64,000 bases of DNA from Cytophagales bacterium. Its GTDB lineage: Bacteria; Bacteroidota; Bacteroidia; Cytophagales; Cyclobacteriaceae. The DNA lies in contig JAWPMT010000005.1 in the NCBI GenBank assembly GCA_033344775.1, positions 2,363,001 to 2,427,000 on the forward strand, in the 5' to 3' direction. Below the pieces are notes generated by a model. The model searched no databases. It worked only from the letters and a program-made list of their open reading frames with translations, and was not told the origin of the DNA. This document shows, one piece after another, positions 53,169-61,770 of the stretch. Numbering within the stretch: position 1 is the first letter of the stretch; each line of letters begins with the position of its first letter. The position numbers and the translations under genes were made by a program.

Positions 53169-53770
53169 GCTTGACTAAATATTTGTGGCTGAATGCTCTG
53201 GTTTAACTGGACAAGACATGTTTCCAGTGTCTGCTCAGCTGTATTTACTTTAATATTTGGATTTTTGGGTGCTTCGAACGGTGAATCGATCCCCGTGAAA
53301 TTCTTGATCAATCCCGCACGTGCTTTTGCATAAAGTCCTTTTACATCTCTTTGTTCGCAAACTTCGAGGGGGCATTCCACAAAGACTTCTATGAAATTTT
53401 CGGCACCGACGAGGTTCTTAACCGCTTCACGATCTTCCTCAAAGGGTGAGATGAATGCAGTAAGCACTACGGTACCCGAATCTACGAAAAGTTTTGAAAC
53501 TTCTGCGATACGGCGAATATTCTCTTTTCTATGACTATCGGAAAAGTCCAGATCATTGTTAAGTCCAGAACGGATATTATCCCCATCCAGGATATAAGTA
53601 TGCGCTCCTTTGTTAAATAAATCAACCTCCAGTTCGCTGGCCAATGTAGACTTACCCGAGCCTGATAGACCTGTAAACCAGATCAATTTAGGTTGGTACT
53701 TATAAGCTACAATCCGATCAGCCTGATCTATTTTATGCTTATGTGGAATGATGTTTTCTCGAAAGTCCAA
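53165..53770 (-). CDS. cysC: Adenylyl-sulfate (APS) kinase
   Basis: A 201-residue APS kinase making PAPS. The P-loop is GLSGSGKST (about 34-42), followed by LDGDNIRSGLNNDLDFS, SHRKENIRRIAEVSK, FISPFEEDRE, and the CPLEVCEQRDVKGLYAKARAG lid residues. The start is TTG 53770, giving the common N-terminus with IIPHKHKI; no in-frame ATG is near. Only four bases separate a near-consensus -7 box from this TTG. It opens the cysC-cysD-cysN-cysQ unit. Confidence 0.95.
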   Translation of the reverse strand: MDFRENIIPHKHKIDQADRIVAYKYQPKLIWFTGLSGSGKSTLASELEVDLFNKGAHTYILDGDNIRSGLNNDLDFSDSHRKENIRRIAEVSKLFVDSGTVVLTAFISPFEEDREAVKNLVGAENFIEVFVECPLEVCEQRDVKGLYAKARAGLIKNFTGIDSPFEAPKNPNIKVNTAEQTLETCLVQLNQSIQPQIFSQA

Positions 53771-53774
53771 GAGA

Positions 53775-53782
53775 CAAAATTT
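53775..53782 (-). promoter_or_regulatory. Near-consensus -7 box of the cysC operon
   Basis: The minus strand reads AAATTTTG, one mismatch from TAnnTTTG, with four bases before the TTG start. It fits a leaderless mRNA. Confidence 0.42.
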
Positions 53783-53803
53783 CTTTAAAAACGCGAATTT
53801 ACT

Positions 53804-53822
53804 GAATCCTTCTTAAGGAATC
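53804..53822. repeat. Near-palindrome in the cysC upstream region
   Basis: GAATCCTT-ctt-AAGGAATC is an 8-bp inverted repeat with one mismatch, 22 bases upstream of the cysC -7 box. It could act as an operator or as the terminator of the leftward UDP-sugar run. Confidence 0.35.
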
Positions 53823-53873
53823 GTTTTACTTTAAAAATGACTTCAATTTTTCCTCAGGAAGATTGAACATTCT

Positions 53874-53892
53874 TTGGACGGATATCGTCCAA
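53874..53892. repeat. Perfect 7-bp inverted repeat upstream of cysC
   Basis: TTGGACG-gatat-CGTCCAA, perfect arms with a 5-base centre. It lies mid-way in the 231-base gap between the end of the decarboxylase gene and cysC. Either a terminator stem for the leftward run or a regulator-binding site; the sequence does not decide. Confidence 0.42.
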
Positions 53893-54001
53893 TTTAAGAT
53901 GCTACGATTTCTTGTTGTATTCCGGATAGGGTTAGCGACGAATAAAATAGTTGCGACATGGACAGATTCTACAAAAAATCCTATCCATACTACAACGTAT
54001 G

Positions 54002-54940
54002 TTAACCCATTACTTTTTTCTTAAAATACTCCAGTGTAGGTACCAATCCTTCTGATCTGGTGAACTGAGGTTCCCAATTCAAAACCTCTCTTGCTCGACT
54101 GATATTGGGCTTCCTTTGCTTCGGATCGTCTTTGGGTAGTGGTTGGTAAATGATCTTCGAAGAACTTCCCGTAATCCTGAGGATCTCCTGGCCAAATTCT
54201 TTAATGGTTATTTCTTCCGGATTCCCAATATTCACTGGTTGCACATAGTTGCTGTGTAACAATCGGTAAATCCCTTCGATCAGGTCATCCACATATGTGA
54301 ACGATCTAGTTTGTGAACCATCACCAAAAGCAGTCAGGTCTTCTCCGTTCAAGGCCTGGGAAATAAAGGCAGGAAGTACCCTGCCGTCATCTAATCTCAT
54401 TCGAGGCCCGAATGTGTTGAATATTCGCACGATCCGGGTTTCGAGACCATGGAAGGTATGATAAGCCATGGTCAACGCTTCCTGAAATCTTTTTGCTTCA
54501 TCATAGACACCACGCGGACCTACAGGATTCACATTTCCCCAGTAATCTTCCGTTTGTGGGTGGATCAAAGGGTCACCATACACCTCAGATGTTGAGGCAA
54601 TTAAAACCCTGGCTCCTTTGTCCTTCGCCAAACCTAAACAGTTCAAAGTACCCAATGACCCCACTTTCATGGTTTGTATAGGCATCTTTAGGTAGTCAAT
54701 AGGACTTGCAGGAGAGGCAAAATGAAGGATGTAGTCAAGATTTCCAGGCACATGCACAAATTTCGAAACATCGTGGTGATGAAACTCGAAATGTTCGTTG
54801 GAAAACAAATGCTCTATGTTCTCAATATTTCCTGTGATCAAGTTGTCCATTGCAATCACACGACAACCTTCAGCTAAGAAACGATCACATAAATGACTTC
54901 CCAGGAAACCAGCCCCTCCAGTAACGAGAACCTTCTTCAT
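54002..54940 (-). CDS. UDP-glucuronate decarboxylase (UDP-xylose synthase)
   Basis: A 312-residue extended short-chain dehydrogenase. The NAD loop is [10 protein letters not shown], the signature [19 protein letters not shown] and the catalytic [10 protein letters not shown] (Tyr146, Lys150) are those of UXS enzymes, which convert UDP-glucuronate to UDP-xylose. It directly follows ugd (shared base, TAATG), which makes its substrate, so the pair forms a UDP-glucose to UDP-xylose route. Last gene of the leftward run starting at 59749. Confidence 0.93.
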   Translation of the reverse strand: MKKVLVTGGAGFLGSHLCDRFLAEGCRVIAMDNLITGNIENIEHLFSNEHFEFHHHDVSKFVHVPGNLDYILHFASPASPIDYLKMPIQTMKVGSLGTLNCLGLAKDKGARVLIASTSEVYGDPLIHPQTEDYWGNVNPVGPRGVYDEAKRFQEALTMAYHTFHGLETRIVRIFNTFGPRMRLDDGRVLPAFISQALNGEDLTAFGDGSQTRSFTYVDDLIEGIYRLLHSNYVQPVNIGNPEEITIKEFGQEILRITGSSSKIIYQPLPKDDPKQRKPNISRAREVLNWEPQFTRSEGLVPTLEYFKKKVMG

Positions 54941-56250
54941 TATTTGACTTGTTCTCTTCCTACACTAACGTAATTGAACCCAAGTGCTTCCATTTGCTCC
55001 AGTGAATACAGATTTCTTCCGTCAAAGATAACTTTGTTACCCATTACTTGTGCCAACTTATCAAATTCAGGAGTTCTGAAAATCGGCCATTCGGTCATGA
55101 TCATCAAAGCGTCGGCTCCGTCAACAGCGTCGTACTCATCTTTGGCAAAATAAATAGTATCACCCAGTTGCCTTTTGACATTGCTCATTGCTTCTGGGTC
55201 ATAAGTCCGAACAATTGCTCCCTGATCCAATAGCGTTTGGATATTTTCCAAAGAAGGCGCTTCACGGATATCATCCGTGTAAGGTTTGAAAGCCAATCCC
55301 CATACGGCAATGGTTTTACCTTTGATATCGCCTCCGAAATGTGATAGTAATTGTGGGATCAATTTTTGTTTTTGAACCGCATTTACATCCATTACAGATT
55401 TCAGAATCTTGAAATCGTATTCTGCATCAGAAGCAGACTTGGCCAATGCCTGAACGTCTTTCGGGAAGCAGCTACCACCATAACCAATACCTGGGAAAAG
55501 GAAGCGTTTTCCGATCCTGGCATCCGTACCAACACCACGACGCACCATGTCAACATCCGCTCCAAGGAGTTCACATAGATTAGCTATCTCATTCATGAAA
55601 CTGATTTTCGTTGCCAGAAAAGAGTTAGCCGCGTATTTGGTCAACTCAGCAGATTTCACATCCATGAAAATGATTGGATTGCCTTGTCTTACGAATGGCT
55701 CATAAAGCTTTTGCATCACTTCCTTGGCTTGCTCAGACTCTACACCAAGAACCACTCTATCGGGCTTCATGAAATCTTCTACCGCGACACCTTCTCTCAA
55801 GAATTCAGGGTTTGATACGACATCAAAATCCACTTTTGCATTAGGCGAAATAGCAGCTTTCACCTTTTCCCCGGTTCCTACAGGTACTGTGCTTTTGTCT
55901 ACTACTACGGTATATTCTTCCAGAATTGGTCCAAGATCTTGCGCTACTTTCAGTACATATTGCAAATCTGCAGAGCCATCCTCACCAGGAGGTGTTGGCA
56001 ACGCCAGAAAGATAATCTTAGCACCTTTGATGCCTTCTTTGAGGTCAGTGGTAAAATCTAATCTACCTTGTCTCAGATTTCTCTCAAAAATAGGCTCTAA
56101 ACCAGGCTCGTATATTGTAACTGTCCCACCCTGAAGCTTCTTTACTTTTTCCTGATCGATATCTACACAAGTGACATGATTCCCTGTTTCCGCAAAACAA
56201 GTACCGGTCACAAGACCAACGTAGCCCGTTCCTACTACTGCGATTTTCAT
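54940..56250 (-). CDS. ugd: UDP-glucose 6-dehydrogenase
   Basis: A 436-residue UDP-sugar dehydrogenase. The NAD loop is [19 protein letters not shown], and the catalytic Cys261 lies in [16 protein letters not shown], typical of UDP-glucose rather than UDP-HexNAc dehydrogenases. It oxidises UDP-glucose to UDP-glucuronate, supplying both the decarboxylase downstream and the 4-epimerase encoded at 58730. Length and order of domains are standard. Confidence 0.95.
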   Translation of the reverse strand: MKIAVVGTGYVGLVTGTCFAETGNHVTCVDIDQEKVKKLQGGTVTIYEPGLEPIFERNLRQGRLDFTTDLKEGIKGAKIIFLALPTPPGEDGSADLQYVLKVAQDLGPILEEYTVVVDKSTVPVGTGEKVKAAISPNAKVDFDVVSNPEFLREGVAVEDFMKPDRVVLGVESEQAKEVMQKLYEPFVRQGNPIIFMDVKSAELTKYAANSFLATKISFMNEIANLCELLGADVDMVRRGVGTDARIGKRFLFPGIGYGGSCFPKDVQALAKSASDAEYDFKILKSVMDVNAVQKQKLIPQLLSHFGGDIKGKTIAVWGLAFKPYTDDIREAPSLENIQTLLDQGAIVRTYDPEAMSNVKRQLGDTIYFAKDEYDAVDGADALMIMTEWPIFRTPEFDKLAQVMGNKVIFDGRNLYSLEQMEALGFNYVSVGREQVK

Positions 56251-56275
56251 TGGTTATGTATTGTAATTTTATTAT

Positions 56276-56836
56276 TTACTGTATTTCTATCTTGTCAAAA
56301 TTCATCTCCGCCTCCCCTAATCGAGGATGCTTTAAATCTTTGCCGGATATAATATTTTCATCTCCTTTCCAATCAATCCCTAATGCCGGATCGTTGTAGG
56401 AAATTCCTTTTTCAAATTCAGGCGCATAATAATTATCAACTCCATAATAAAATAAGGTATCATCAGATACTACCTTATACCCGTGAGCAAACCCTCTGGG
56501 AACGAGCATATTGATGTTTGGGTTGTCGAGAATGAAAGAAAAGCTCTGACCAAAAGTAGACGAGCCTCTTCTTAAATCTACTACTACATCCAATACAGCG
56601 CCCTGGATAACACCTACTAACTTTGCCTGTGCATACGGATCCAGCTGATAATGCAATCCTCGAAGAACATTTTTCTGAGACTTGGCAAAATTGATCTGTT
56701 TTACTTCAAAATCCACTCCCGTCTCTTTTAGGAATTGTTTCTTATTAAATGACTCCAGAAAAAACCCACGGTCATCGTCAAAAATCTTATTCCTAATAAT
56801 CAGGCAACCTTCCAGTGAAGTCTTTTCTATGACCAT
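56276..56836 (-). CDS. rmlC: dTDP-4-dehydrorhamnose 3,5-epimerase
   Basis: A 186-residue cupin-fold epimerase. The diagnostic NVLRGLHYQ (His active-site region near residue 63), [13 protein letters not shown] and [14 protein letters not shown] are present, along with [18 protein letters not shown]. It epimerises dTDP-4-keto-6-deoxyglucose. It overlaps rmlA by 10 bases. The final reductase rmlD is not seen in the window. Confidence 0.94.
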   Translation of the reverse strand: MVIEKTSLEGCLIIRNKIFDDDRGFFLESFNKKQFLKETGVDFEVKQINFAKSQKNVLRGLHYQLDPYAQAKLVGVIQGAVLDVVVDLRRGSSTFGQSFSFILDNPNINMLVPRGFAHGYKVVSDDTLFYYGVDNYYAPEFEKGISYNDPALGIDWKGDENIISGKDLKHPRLGEAEMNFDKIEIQ

Positions 56837-57693
56837 TTCACCATATTTTCCAAATATTGACCATATCCGCTCTTGTTCAAATTGGCGGCAATTTTCAATA
56901 CTTGTTCTTCGTCAATGAATCCCATTTTGTAAGCAACTTCCTCAATGCAACCGATCTTCAATGACTGACGTGCTTCAATTGCGTGCACAAAATTACCCGC
57001 TTCTAGCAAGGAATTAAATGTACCCGTATCCAGCCATGCTGTACCACGGTCCAAAATTGCCACTTTTAGCTTGCCTGCAAGCAAATAACTACGATTGACA
57101 TCTGTAATTTCCAATTCTCCTCGTGGGCTTGGTTTAATATTTTTTGCAATTTCAGTCACCTGATTATCATAAAAGTACAGTCCAGGTACTGCAAAATTGG
57201 ATTTGGGAGCGGCTGGTTTTTCTTCCAGCGAGATGACATTGTTTTGGTCATCAAACTCAACCACACCGTACCTTTCAGGATCGTGAACATGATAAGCGAA
57301 GATGTAGGCACCATCAGGATCGGTACAAGCTTGTAGTTTCTTGCTTAAACCTGAAGCATAGAAAATATTGTCCCCAAGAATAAGCGTTACGGAATCTGAA
57401 CCAATAAAATCCTCTCCTATGATAAAGGCTTGCGCAAGCCCTTCTGGTTTTTCCTGAACCGCATAGGAAAATGAACAACCTAAATCCAACCCGTCTCCCA
57501 ATAGATCCCGAAATACAGGCAAATCTCTTGGCGTAGAAATGATCAGGATCTCTCTAATACCCGACAACATTAACGTGGAAAGCGGGTAGTAAATCATGGG
57601 CTTATCGTAAACAGGTAACAACTGTTTACTCGTAACCTTGGTCAAAGGATGTAGTCTTGTTCCTGATCCACCAGCTAGGATGATCCCTTTCAT
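56827..57693 (-). CDS. rmlA: Glucose-1-phosphate thymidylyltransferase
   Basis: A 288-residue nucleotidyltransferase. It opens [17 protein letters not shown], followed by [19 protein letters not shown], and has LILGDNIFY and the EEKP segment. It activates glucose-1-phosphate with dTTP, the first rml step. Length standard. It sits two bases after rmlB and overlaps rmlC. Confidence 0.96.
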   Translation of the reverse strand: MKGIILAGGSGTRLHPLTKVTSKQLLPVYDKPMIYYPLSTLMLSGIREILIISTPRDLPVFRDLLGDGLDLGCSFSYAVQEKPEGLAQAFIIGEDFIGSDSVTLILGDNIFYASGLSKKLQACTDPDGAYIFAYHVHDPERYGVVEFDDQNNVISLEEKPAAPKSNFAVPGLYFYDNQVTEIAKNIKPSPRGELEITDVNRSYLLAGKLKVAILDRGTAWLDTGTFNSLLEAGNFVHAIEARQSLKIGCIEEVAYKMGFIDEEQVLKIAANLNKSGYGQYLENMVKWS

Positions 57694-57695
57694 GA

Positions 57696-58733
57696 CTATT
57701 GGTAAGTTTGTGAATAGTATTGTTGATATGCGCCGGAAGTAACAGCCGTCATCCAGTCTTCATTGTCGAGATACCAGTTGATCGTATGAACAATGCCCTG
57801 TTCAAATTGAAGAGACGGTTCCCAACCTAATTCTTCCTTAATCTTAGAAGCATCAATGGCATATCTCAGATCATGTCCCGCCCGGTCTGTCACGAAAGTG
57901 ATCAATGCTTCTGATGTTCCTGCTGCTCGTCCCAATCGTTCATCCATTGCTTTACATATCACTTTCACAAGATCAATATTCTTCCACTCGTTGAATCCGC
58001 CGATATTATATGTCTCACCGGTTTTCCCCTCATGAAAGACCTTATCTATCGCCGAGGCATGATCCTCCACGTAAAGCCAATCTCTGATATTTTCGCCTTT
58101 TCCATAGACGGGAATTGGCTTATTATTCAATATATTATTGATCACTAATGGGATTAATTTCTCCGGAAATTGATTCGGACCGTAATTATTGGAGCAATTA
58201 GTAACCACCACAGGCAAATTGTAAGTGTTGGCATAAGCCCGGACAAAATGGTCAGATGAAGCTTTGGATGCGGAATAAGGCGATTGCGGATCATAGCTAG
58301 TATCCTCCAAAAAGAATCCTTCATTGCTCAATGATCCAAAGACTTCATCTGTAGAAATATGATAGAACAGGTGATCGTTACCGGACCAATGATTTTTGGC
58401 GGCATTCAGCAAATTCATCGTACCTAAAACATTGGTTTTTACAAAGGCAAGTGGATCAGTAATGGATCTATCTACATGGGACTCAGCCGCCAGGTGAATG
58501 ATTTTCTGAGGCAGATAAGTCTGAAACACCTCTTCAACATCCGCCTCAGACACGATATCTCCTTTGAAGAAAGAATAGTTTGATTCCTTATCAATATCCG
58601 ACAGGTTAGCCAGGTTGCCCGCATATGTTAATGCATCCATGTTGACGATGTGATAGTCCTTATACGCCTTGACAAATCTGCGAACGACGTGAGAACCTAT
58701 AAAGCCCGCTCCTCCTGTAATCAGTATGTTCAT
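57696..58733 (-). CDS. rmlB: dTDP-glucose 4,6-dehydratase
   Basis: A 345-residue SDR dehydratase: [14 protein letters not shown] at the NAD site, ESHVDRSI, the active-site region STDEVFGSL with Asp-Glu, [12 protein letters not shown] (YxxxK) and [17 protein letters not shown]. It forms dTDP-4-keto-6-deoxyglucose. The ATG overlaps the stop of the 4-epimerase gene by 4 bases (ATGA), indicating coupled translation. Confidence 0.96.
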   Translation of the reverse strand: MNILITGGAGFIGSHVVRRFVKAYKDYHIVNMDALTYAGNLANLSDIDKESNYSFFKGDIVSEADVEEVFQTYLPQKIIHLAAESHVDRSITDPLAFVKTNVLGTMNLLNAAKNHWSGNDHLFYHISTDEVFGSLSNEGFFLEDTSYDPQSPYSASKASSDHFVRAYANTYNLPVVVTNCSNNYGPNQFPEKLIPLVINNILNNKPIPVYGKGENIRDWLYVEDHASAIDKVFHEGKTGETYNIGGFNEWKNIDLVKVICKAMDERLGRAAGTSEALITFVTDRAGHDLRYAIDASKIKEELGWEPSLQFEQGIVHTINWYLDNEDWMTAVTSGAYQQYYSQTYQ

Positions 58734-59749
58734 ATTTTGTAATAAGACCTGTACCAGTCTACGAAATTTTGGACACCTTGCTTTAGAGGCGTTCGTGGTT
58801 TAAATCCTGTAACTTCCTCCAAAGAAGATACATCGGCAAAAGTAGCAGGAACATCTCCAAGTTGCATCGGTTTAAAGGAAATCACCGCCTTTTTACCGAT
58901 AGACTGCTCTATCGCTTCGATAAAACTCATCAATTGGACAGAAGACGTTCCGCCAATATTGTATAATCGGTAAGGAGCAAAGCTTGTCGACGGGTCCGGT
59001 TCGTCAGAATTCCAATCCGGATTCGGAGTGGCAGGATTAATCATCAATCGATAAATACCCTCTACGATATCGTCAATGTAGGTAAAGTCCCTTTGCATCT
59101 TACCATTATTGAATACTTCTATCGGTTCATCGTTGAGGATGGCCTTTGTAAATAAGAATAATGCCATGTCAGGGCGACCCCACGGACCATAAACCGTAAA
59201 AAAACGAAGACCACTCACCGACAAGCCAAAGTTGGAGGCATAAGAATGCGCCATAAGTTCATTCGATTTCTTAGTGGCCGCATATAAAGAGATCGGATGA
59301 TCCACGTTTTGATTGACTGAAAAAGGCATCATCGTATTTGCTCCGTAGACGCTACTGGAAGAAGCATATAACAGGTGTTTGATGCCATAATGCCGACAAC
59401 CTTCCAGAATATTGGCGAATCCGATGATATTGGCATTGATGTAGGCATGAGGGTTTTCCAAAGAATACCGTACTCCAGCCTGCGCAGCAAGGTTCACGAC
59501 ATAATTGAAGGAATTGGCTTCAAATACACGATTAATCGCCGGTTGGTCCGCTATGTTGACTTGCCTGAAAGAAAAATTCGGGTCACCTTGAATCAATGAG
59601 AGGCGTGCCTGTTTCAAGGTCACATCGTAGTAATCATTGACACTGTCAACTCCTACCACTGCATAACCTTCTTTTATCAGTTTCCTACACAAATGGAATC
59701 CGATAAATCCTGCTGCCCCGGTAACCAAAACCGAATCTTTCTGTTTCAT
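58730..59749 (-). CDS. UDP-glucuronate 4-epimerase
   Basis: A 339-residue extended SDR enzyme: [28 protein letters not shown] (the spelling typical of UDP-glucuronate epimerases), [29 protein letters not shown] (Tyr-Lys pair) and [14 protein letters not shown]. It interconverts UDP-glucuronate and UDP-galacturonate. It opens the leftward precursor run ending at 54002. A box TAGCATTG (minus strand, 59754-59761), one mismatch from TAnnTTTG, sits four bases before the ATG. Confidence 0.93.
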   Translation of the reverse strand: MKQKDSVLVTGAAGFIGFHLCRKLIKEGYAVVGVDSVNDYYDVTLKQARLSLIQGDPNFSFRQVNIADQPAINRVFEANSFNYVVNLAAQAGVRYSLENPHAYINANIIGFANILEGCRHYGIKHLLYASSSSVYGANTMMPFSVNQNVDHPISLYAATKKSNELMAHSYASNFGLSVSGLRFFTVYGPWGRPDMALFLFTKAILNDEPIEVFNNGKMQRDFTYIDDIVEGIYRLMINPATPNPDWNSDEPDPSTSFAPYRLYNIGGTSSVQLMSFIEAIEQSIGKKAVISFKPMQLGDVPATFADVSSLEEVTGFKPRTPLKQGVQNFVDWYRSYYKI

Positions 59750-59753
59750 GATG

Positions 59754-59761
59754 CAATGCTA
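59754..59761 (-). promoter_or_regulatory. Near-consensus -7 box of the UDP-sugar run
   Basis: The minus strand reads TAGCATTG, one mismatch from TAnnTTTG, with four bases before ATG 59749. It lies in the 83-base divergent gap shared with ccmB. Confidence 0.35.
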
Positions 59762-59820
59762 GCACTACTCCTGCTATTAACAAAAACAACGCAGTAGTTA
59801 ACAATCAAATCCCCCGTGAT

Positions 59821-59828
59821 TAATTTTG
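59821..59828 (+). promoter_or_regulatory. -7 box of the ccm operon (leaderless start)
   Basis: TAATTTTG matches TAnnTTTG exactly, and four bases separate it from the GTG start of ccmB at 59833. The transcript probably begins at or within a base or two of the start codon. Confidence 0.6.
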
Positions 59829-59832
59829 CGGA

Positions 59833-60483
59833 GTGACTCAAATTTGGAAGTTGATCCTGAAAGATTTGCAAATGGATTTTCGGAATAAATATCCATTTCT
59901 ATCTATTCCACTTTATCTGGCAGCGATCATTTATATCTCTTATTTGTCTTTTCAGGGCCTGATCAACAATTCCAATTGGAATGCGCTGTTCTGGATGATC
60001 CTACTATTTACAATGGTCACTGCCATCGGACGATCCTTCCTTCAGGAACAAGATCGCTCTATGTATTATTATTTTTTGGTGAACCCTCAAATACTAATCA
60101 CGGCTAAGTTGATCTATCAGTTATTGTACACCAGCGTGCTGTGTTTGCTTGCTTTTCTATTGATGCAGATCTACTTCCCCAGAGAAATTCCGGACCTGGG
60201 ATTATTTATTTTTAACCTGGTGCTGGCCACCATCGGGCTCTCGAGTGCGTTTACTATGGTGTCATCGATTGCTTCTGGAGCGAGCAACCAGGGAAACCTG
60301 ATGGCGGTTATGGGTTTCCCAGCAGCCATACCGATTCTGGTGTTATCAGTGACTAATTCAAGAAAAATATTGATGGGAGCAAGTCTTTCTGATATAAAGG
60401 GAAATGTGACCACATTGGTCTCTGTCGATGTTGTTATCATTGCGCTTGTATTTCTATTGTTCCCTTACAGCTGGAAAAAGTGA
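59833..60483 (+). CDS. ccmB: Heme exporter protein CcmB
   Basis: A 216-residue inner-membrane protein with six hydrophobic segments, the membrane subunit of the CcmABCD heme-handling ABC complex in cytochrome c maturation. The opening IWKLILKDLQMDFRNKY is a typical CcmB N-terminus; FWMILLFTMVTAIGRSF and GLSSAFTMVSSIASGASNQG follow. GTG 59833 is the only sensible start given the promoter box just upstream. The partner ATPase CcmA is not encoded beside it. The ccmC gene begins one base after its stop. Confidence 0.9.
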   Translation: MTQIWKLILKDLQMDFRNKYPFLSIPLYLAAIIYISYLSFQGLINNSNWNALFWMILLFTMVTAIGRSFLQEQDRSMYYYFLVNPQILITAKLIYQLLYTSVLCLLAFLLMQIYFPREIPDLGLFIFNLVLATIGLSSAFTMVSSIASGASNQGNLMAVMGFPAAIPILVLSVTNSRKILMGASLSDIKGNVTTLVSVDVVIIALVFLLFPYSWKK

Positions 60484-60484
60484 T

Positions 60485-61156
60485 ATGGAAAAACTCTCGA
60501 AGTTGACTTGGTGGAAATGGCTGACGATGGGAATCCTCGTATATGTGATCATCGGTGCCTTTCTGTTTGATGTACCCAGACTTCCCATTTTGAATGAAGG
60601 AATCAGGAACTTACACTTTCACGTCCCGATGTGGTTTGGAATGACCCTGATGTTCTTGACCAGTGTGATCTATGCCATAAAATATCTGCGGACCAACGAT
60701 TTGAAATACGATGTGTACAGCTCCGAACTCGCCACCGTAGGGCTGTTTTTCGGAGTTATCGGAATTACTACTGGTATGGTTTGGGCTCGATTTACCTGGG
60801 GAGAATTTTGGAGCAGTGATCCACAACAAAATGCTTCAGCCATCGGGTTGCTACTTTATTTCGCATTATTCATCTTAAGGGGATCCGTACAGGATGATCA
60901 GCAAAAAGCAAGACTCGGTGCGGTATTTAACATATTCGCCTTTAGCATTTTGGTCCCGTTACTATTCATCCTGCCAAGACTGACGAGCAGTTTACACCCC
61001 AGCAGTGGTGGAAATCCAGGCTTTAATTCATACGACCTGGACAGTAAACTGCGTCTGGTATTCTATCCGGCAGTAATTGGTTGGACTTTTCTGGGCTTTT
61101 GGATCGCATCATTAAGAATTCGGCTTACAAATCTTTCACTTCATGAACAAGTTTAA
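60485..61156 (+). CDS. ccmC: Heme exporter protein CcmC
   Basis: A 223-residue inner-membrane heme-handling protein with about six helices. The periplasmic heme-ligating histidines are His46 in FHVPMWF and His171 in SLHPSSG. The tryptophan-rich motif is WARFTWGEFWSSDPQQNA (about 100-117), a Bacteroidota-style form of the WWD signature. It loads heme on CcmE. ATG 60485 is chosen; a longer in-frame reading would begin within ccmB. It overlaps the CcmD-like gene by 14 bases. Confidence 0.92.
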   Translation: MEKLSKLTWWKWLTMGILVYVIIGAFLFDVPRLPILNEGIRNLHFHVPMWFGMTLMFLTSVIYAIKYLRTNDLKYDVYSSELATVGLFFGVIGITTGMVWARFTWGEFWSSDPQQNASAIGLLLYFALFILRGSVQDDQQKARLGAVFNIFAFSILVPLLFILPRLTSSLHPSSGGNPGFNSYDLDSKLRLVFYPAVIGWTFLGFWIASLRIRLTNLSLHEQV

Positions 61157-61364
61157 ATCATTCCTGTTTACCCTCATGCTGATCATGACGGGATATGGTC
61201 TTGCTGCCCAACCTGTAGAAATGGCAGATAAATTTCGGGGAGAGGGCAAGATATATGTAGTGGTAATGATCGCATTACTTCTACTTATCAGCATCTTTTT
61301 TTATTTGTTCCGTATAGATAAGAAACTGAAGAAATTGGAGGAGAACAAAAATTCTGAGCAATGA
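61143..61364 (+). CDS. CcmD-like small membrane protein
   Basis: A 73-residue protein with an N-terminal signal-like hydrophobic segment (FLFTLMLIMTGYGLAAQ) and a second helix KIYVVVMIALLLLISIFFYL followed by a basic/acidic coiled tail RIDKKLKKLEE. Position between ccmC and ccmE, one main helix and a charged cytosolic tail match CcmD-type proteins, which stabilise the CcmABC complex with CcmE. Homology is too weak to confirm by eye. Its last four bases overlap ccmE. Confidence 0.7.
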   Translation: MNKFKSFLFTLMLIMTGYGLAAQPVEMADKFRGEGKIYVVVMIALLLLISIFFYLFRIDKKLKKLEENKNSEQ

Positions 61365-61765
61365 AAAAGTCACATATTTTAGGCATTGTTGTTATCGCCG
61401 TAGCCATAAGCGTCATTGTTTCTACGGCTGGAGATGCAAGTAACTATGTATCGTTTGGTGAAGCTAAATCTTTATCCGATTCCGGAGCGGACAAAAAAAT
61501 ACATGTCGTTGGTACCTTGAAAAAAGATCAGGCTGGCGAGATTGTAGGAATTGAAACCAGTCCTGACCAAATGGCTTTTAAGTTCATGATGGTGGATGAG
61601 AACAATTTCTCGCAGAAAGTGATTTTTGCCGAACCCATGCCGACAGACTTCACCAAGTCTGAGCAAGTAGTGGTCGTCGGTGCGTACAACGGAGACATCT
61701 TCGTTGCTGACAAGATTTTGCTCAAATGCCCTTCCAAATACCAGGAAGAAGAGATAAAGGCTTGA
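61361..61765 (+). CDS. ccmE: Cytochrome c maturation heme chaperone CcmE (CxxxY variant)
   Basis: A 134-residue membrane-anchored periplasmic OB-fold protein: N-terminal helix (about 5-24), then strands with HVVGTLKKDQAGEIVG, FMMVDENNFSQKVIFAEPMP and VVVVGAYNGDIFVADKILLK. The heme-attachment site is Cys123-Pro-Ser-Lys-Tyr127, a CxxxY in place of the classical HxxxY. CxxxY-type CcmE is known in archaea and some sulfate reducers with a reduced Ccm set; seeing it here suggests a variant pathway. It follows the CcmD-like gene and precedes ccmF by 5 bases. Confidence 0.9.
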   Translation: MKKSHILGIVVIAVAISVIVSTAGDASNYVSFGEAKSLSDSGADKKIHVVGTLKKDQAGEIVGIETSPDQMAFKFMMVDENNFSQKVIFAEPMPTDFTKSEQVVVVGAYNGDIFVADKILLKCPSKYQEEEIKA

Positions 61766-61770
61766 TATAA

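Noticed and set aside
55724-56134. A 136-codon plus-strand ORF
   Set aside because: Antisense to ugd; Ser/Thr/Pro-rich translation without motifs.
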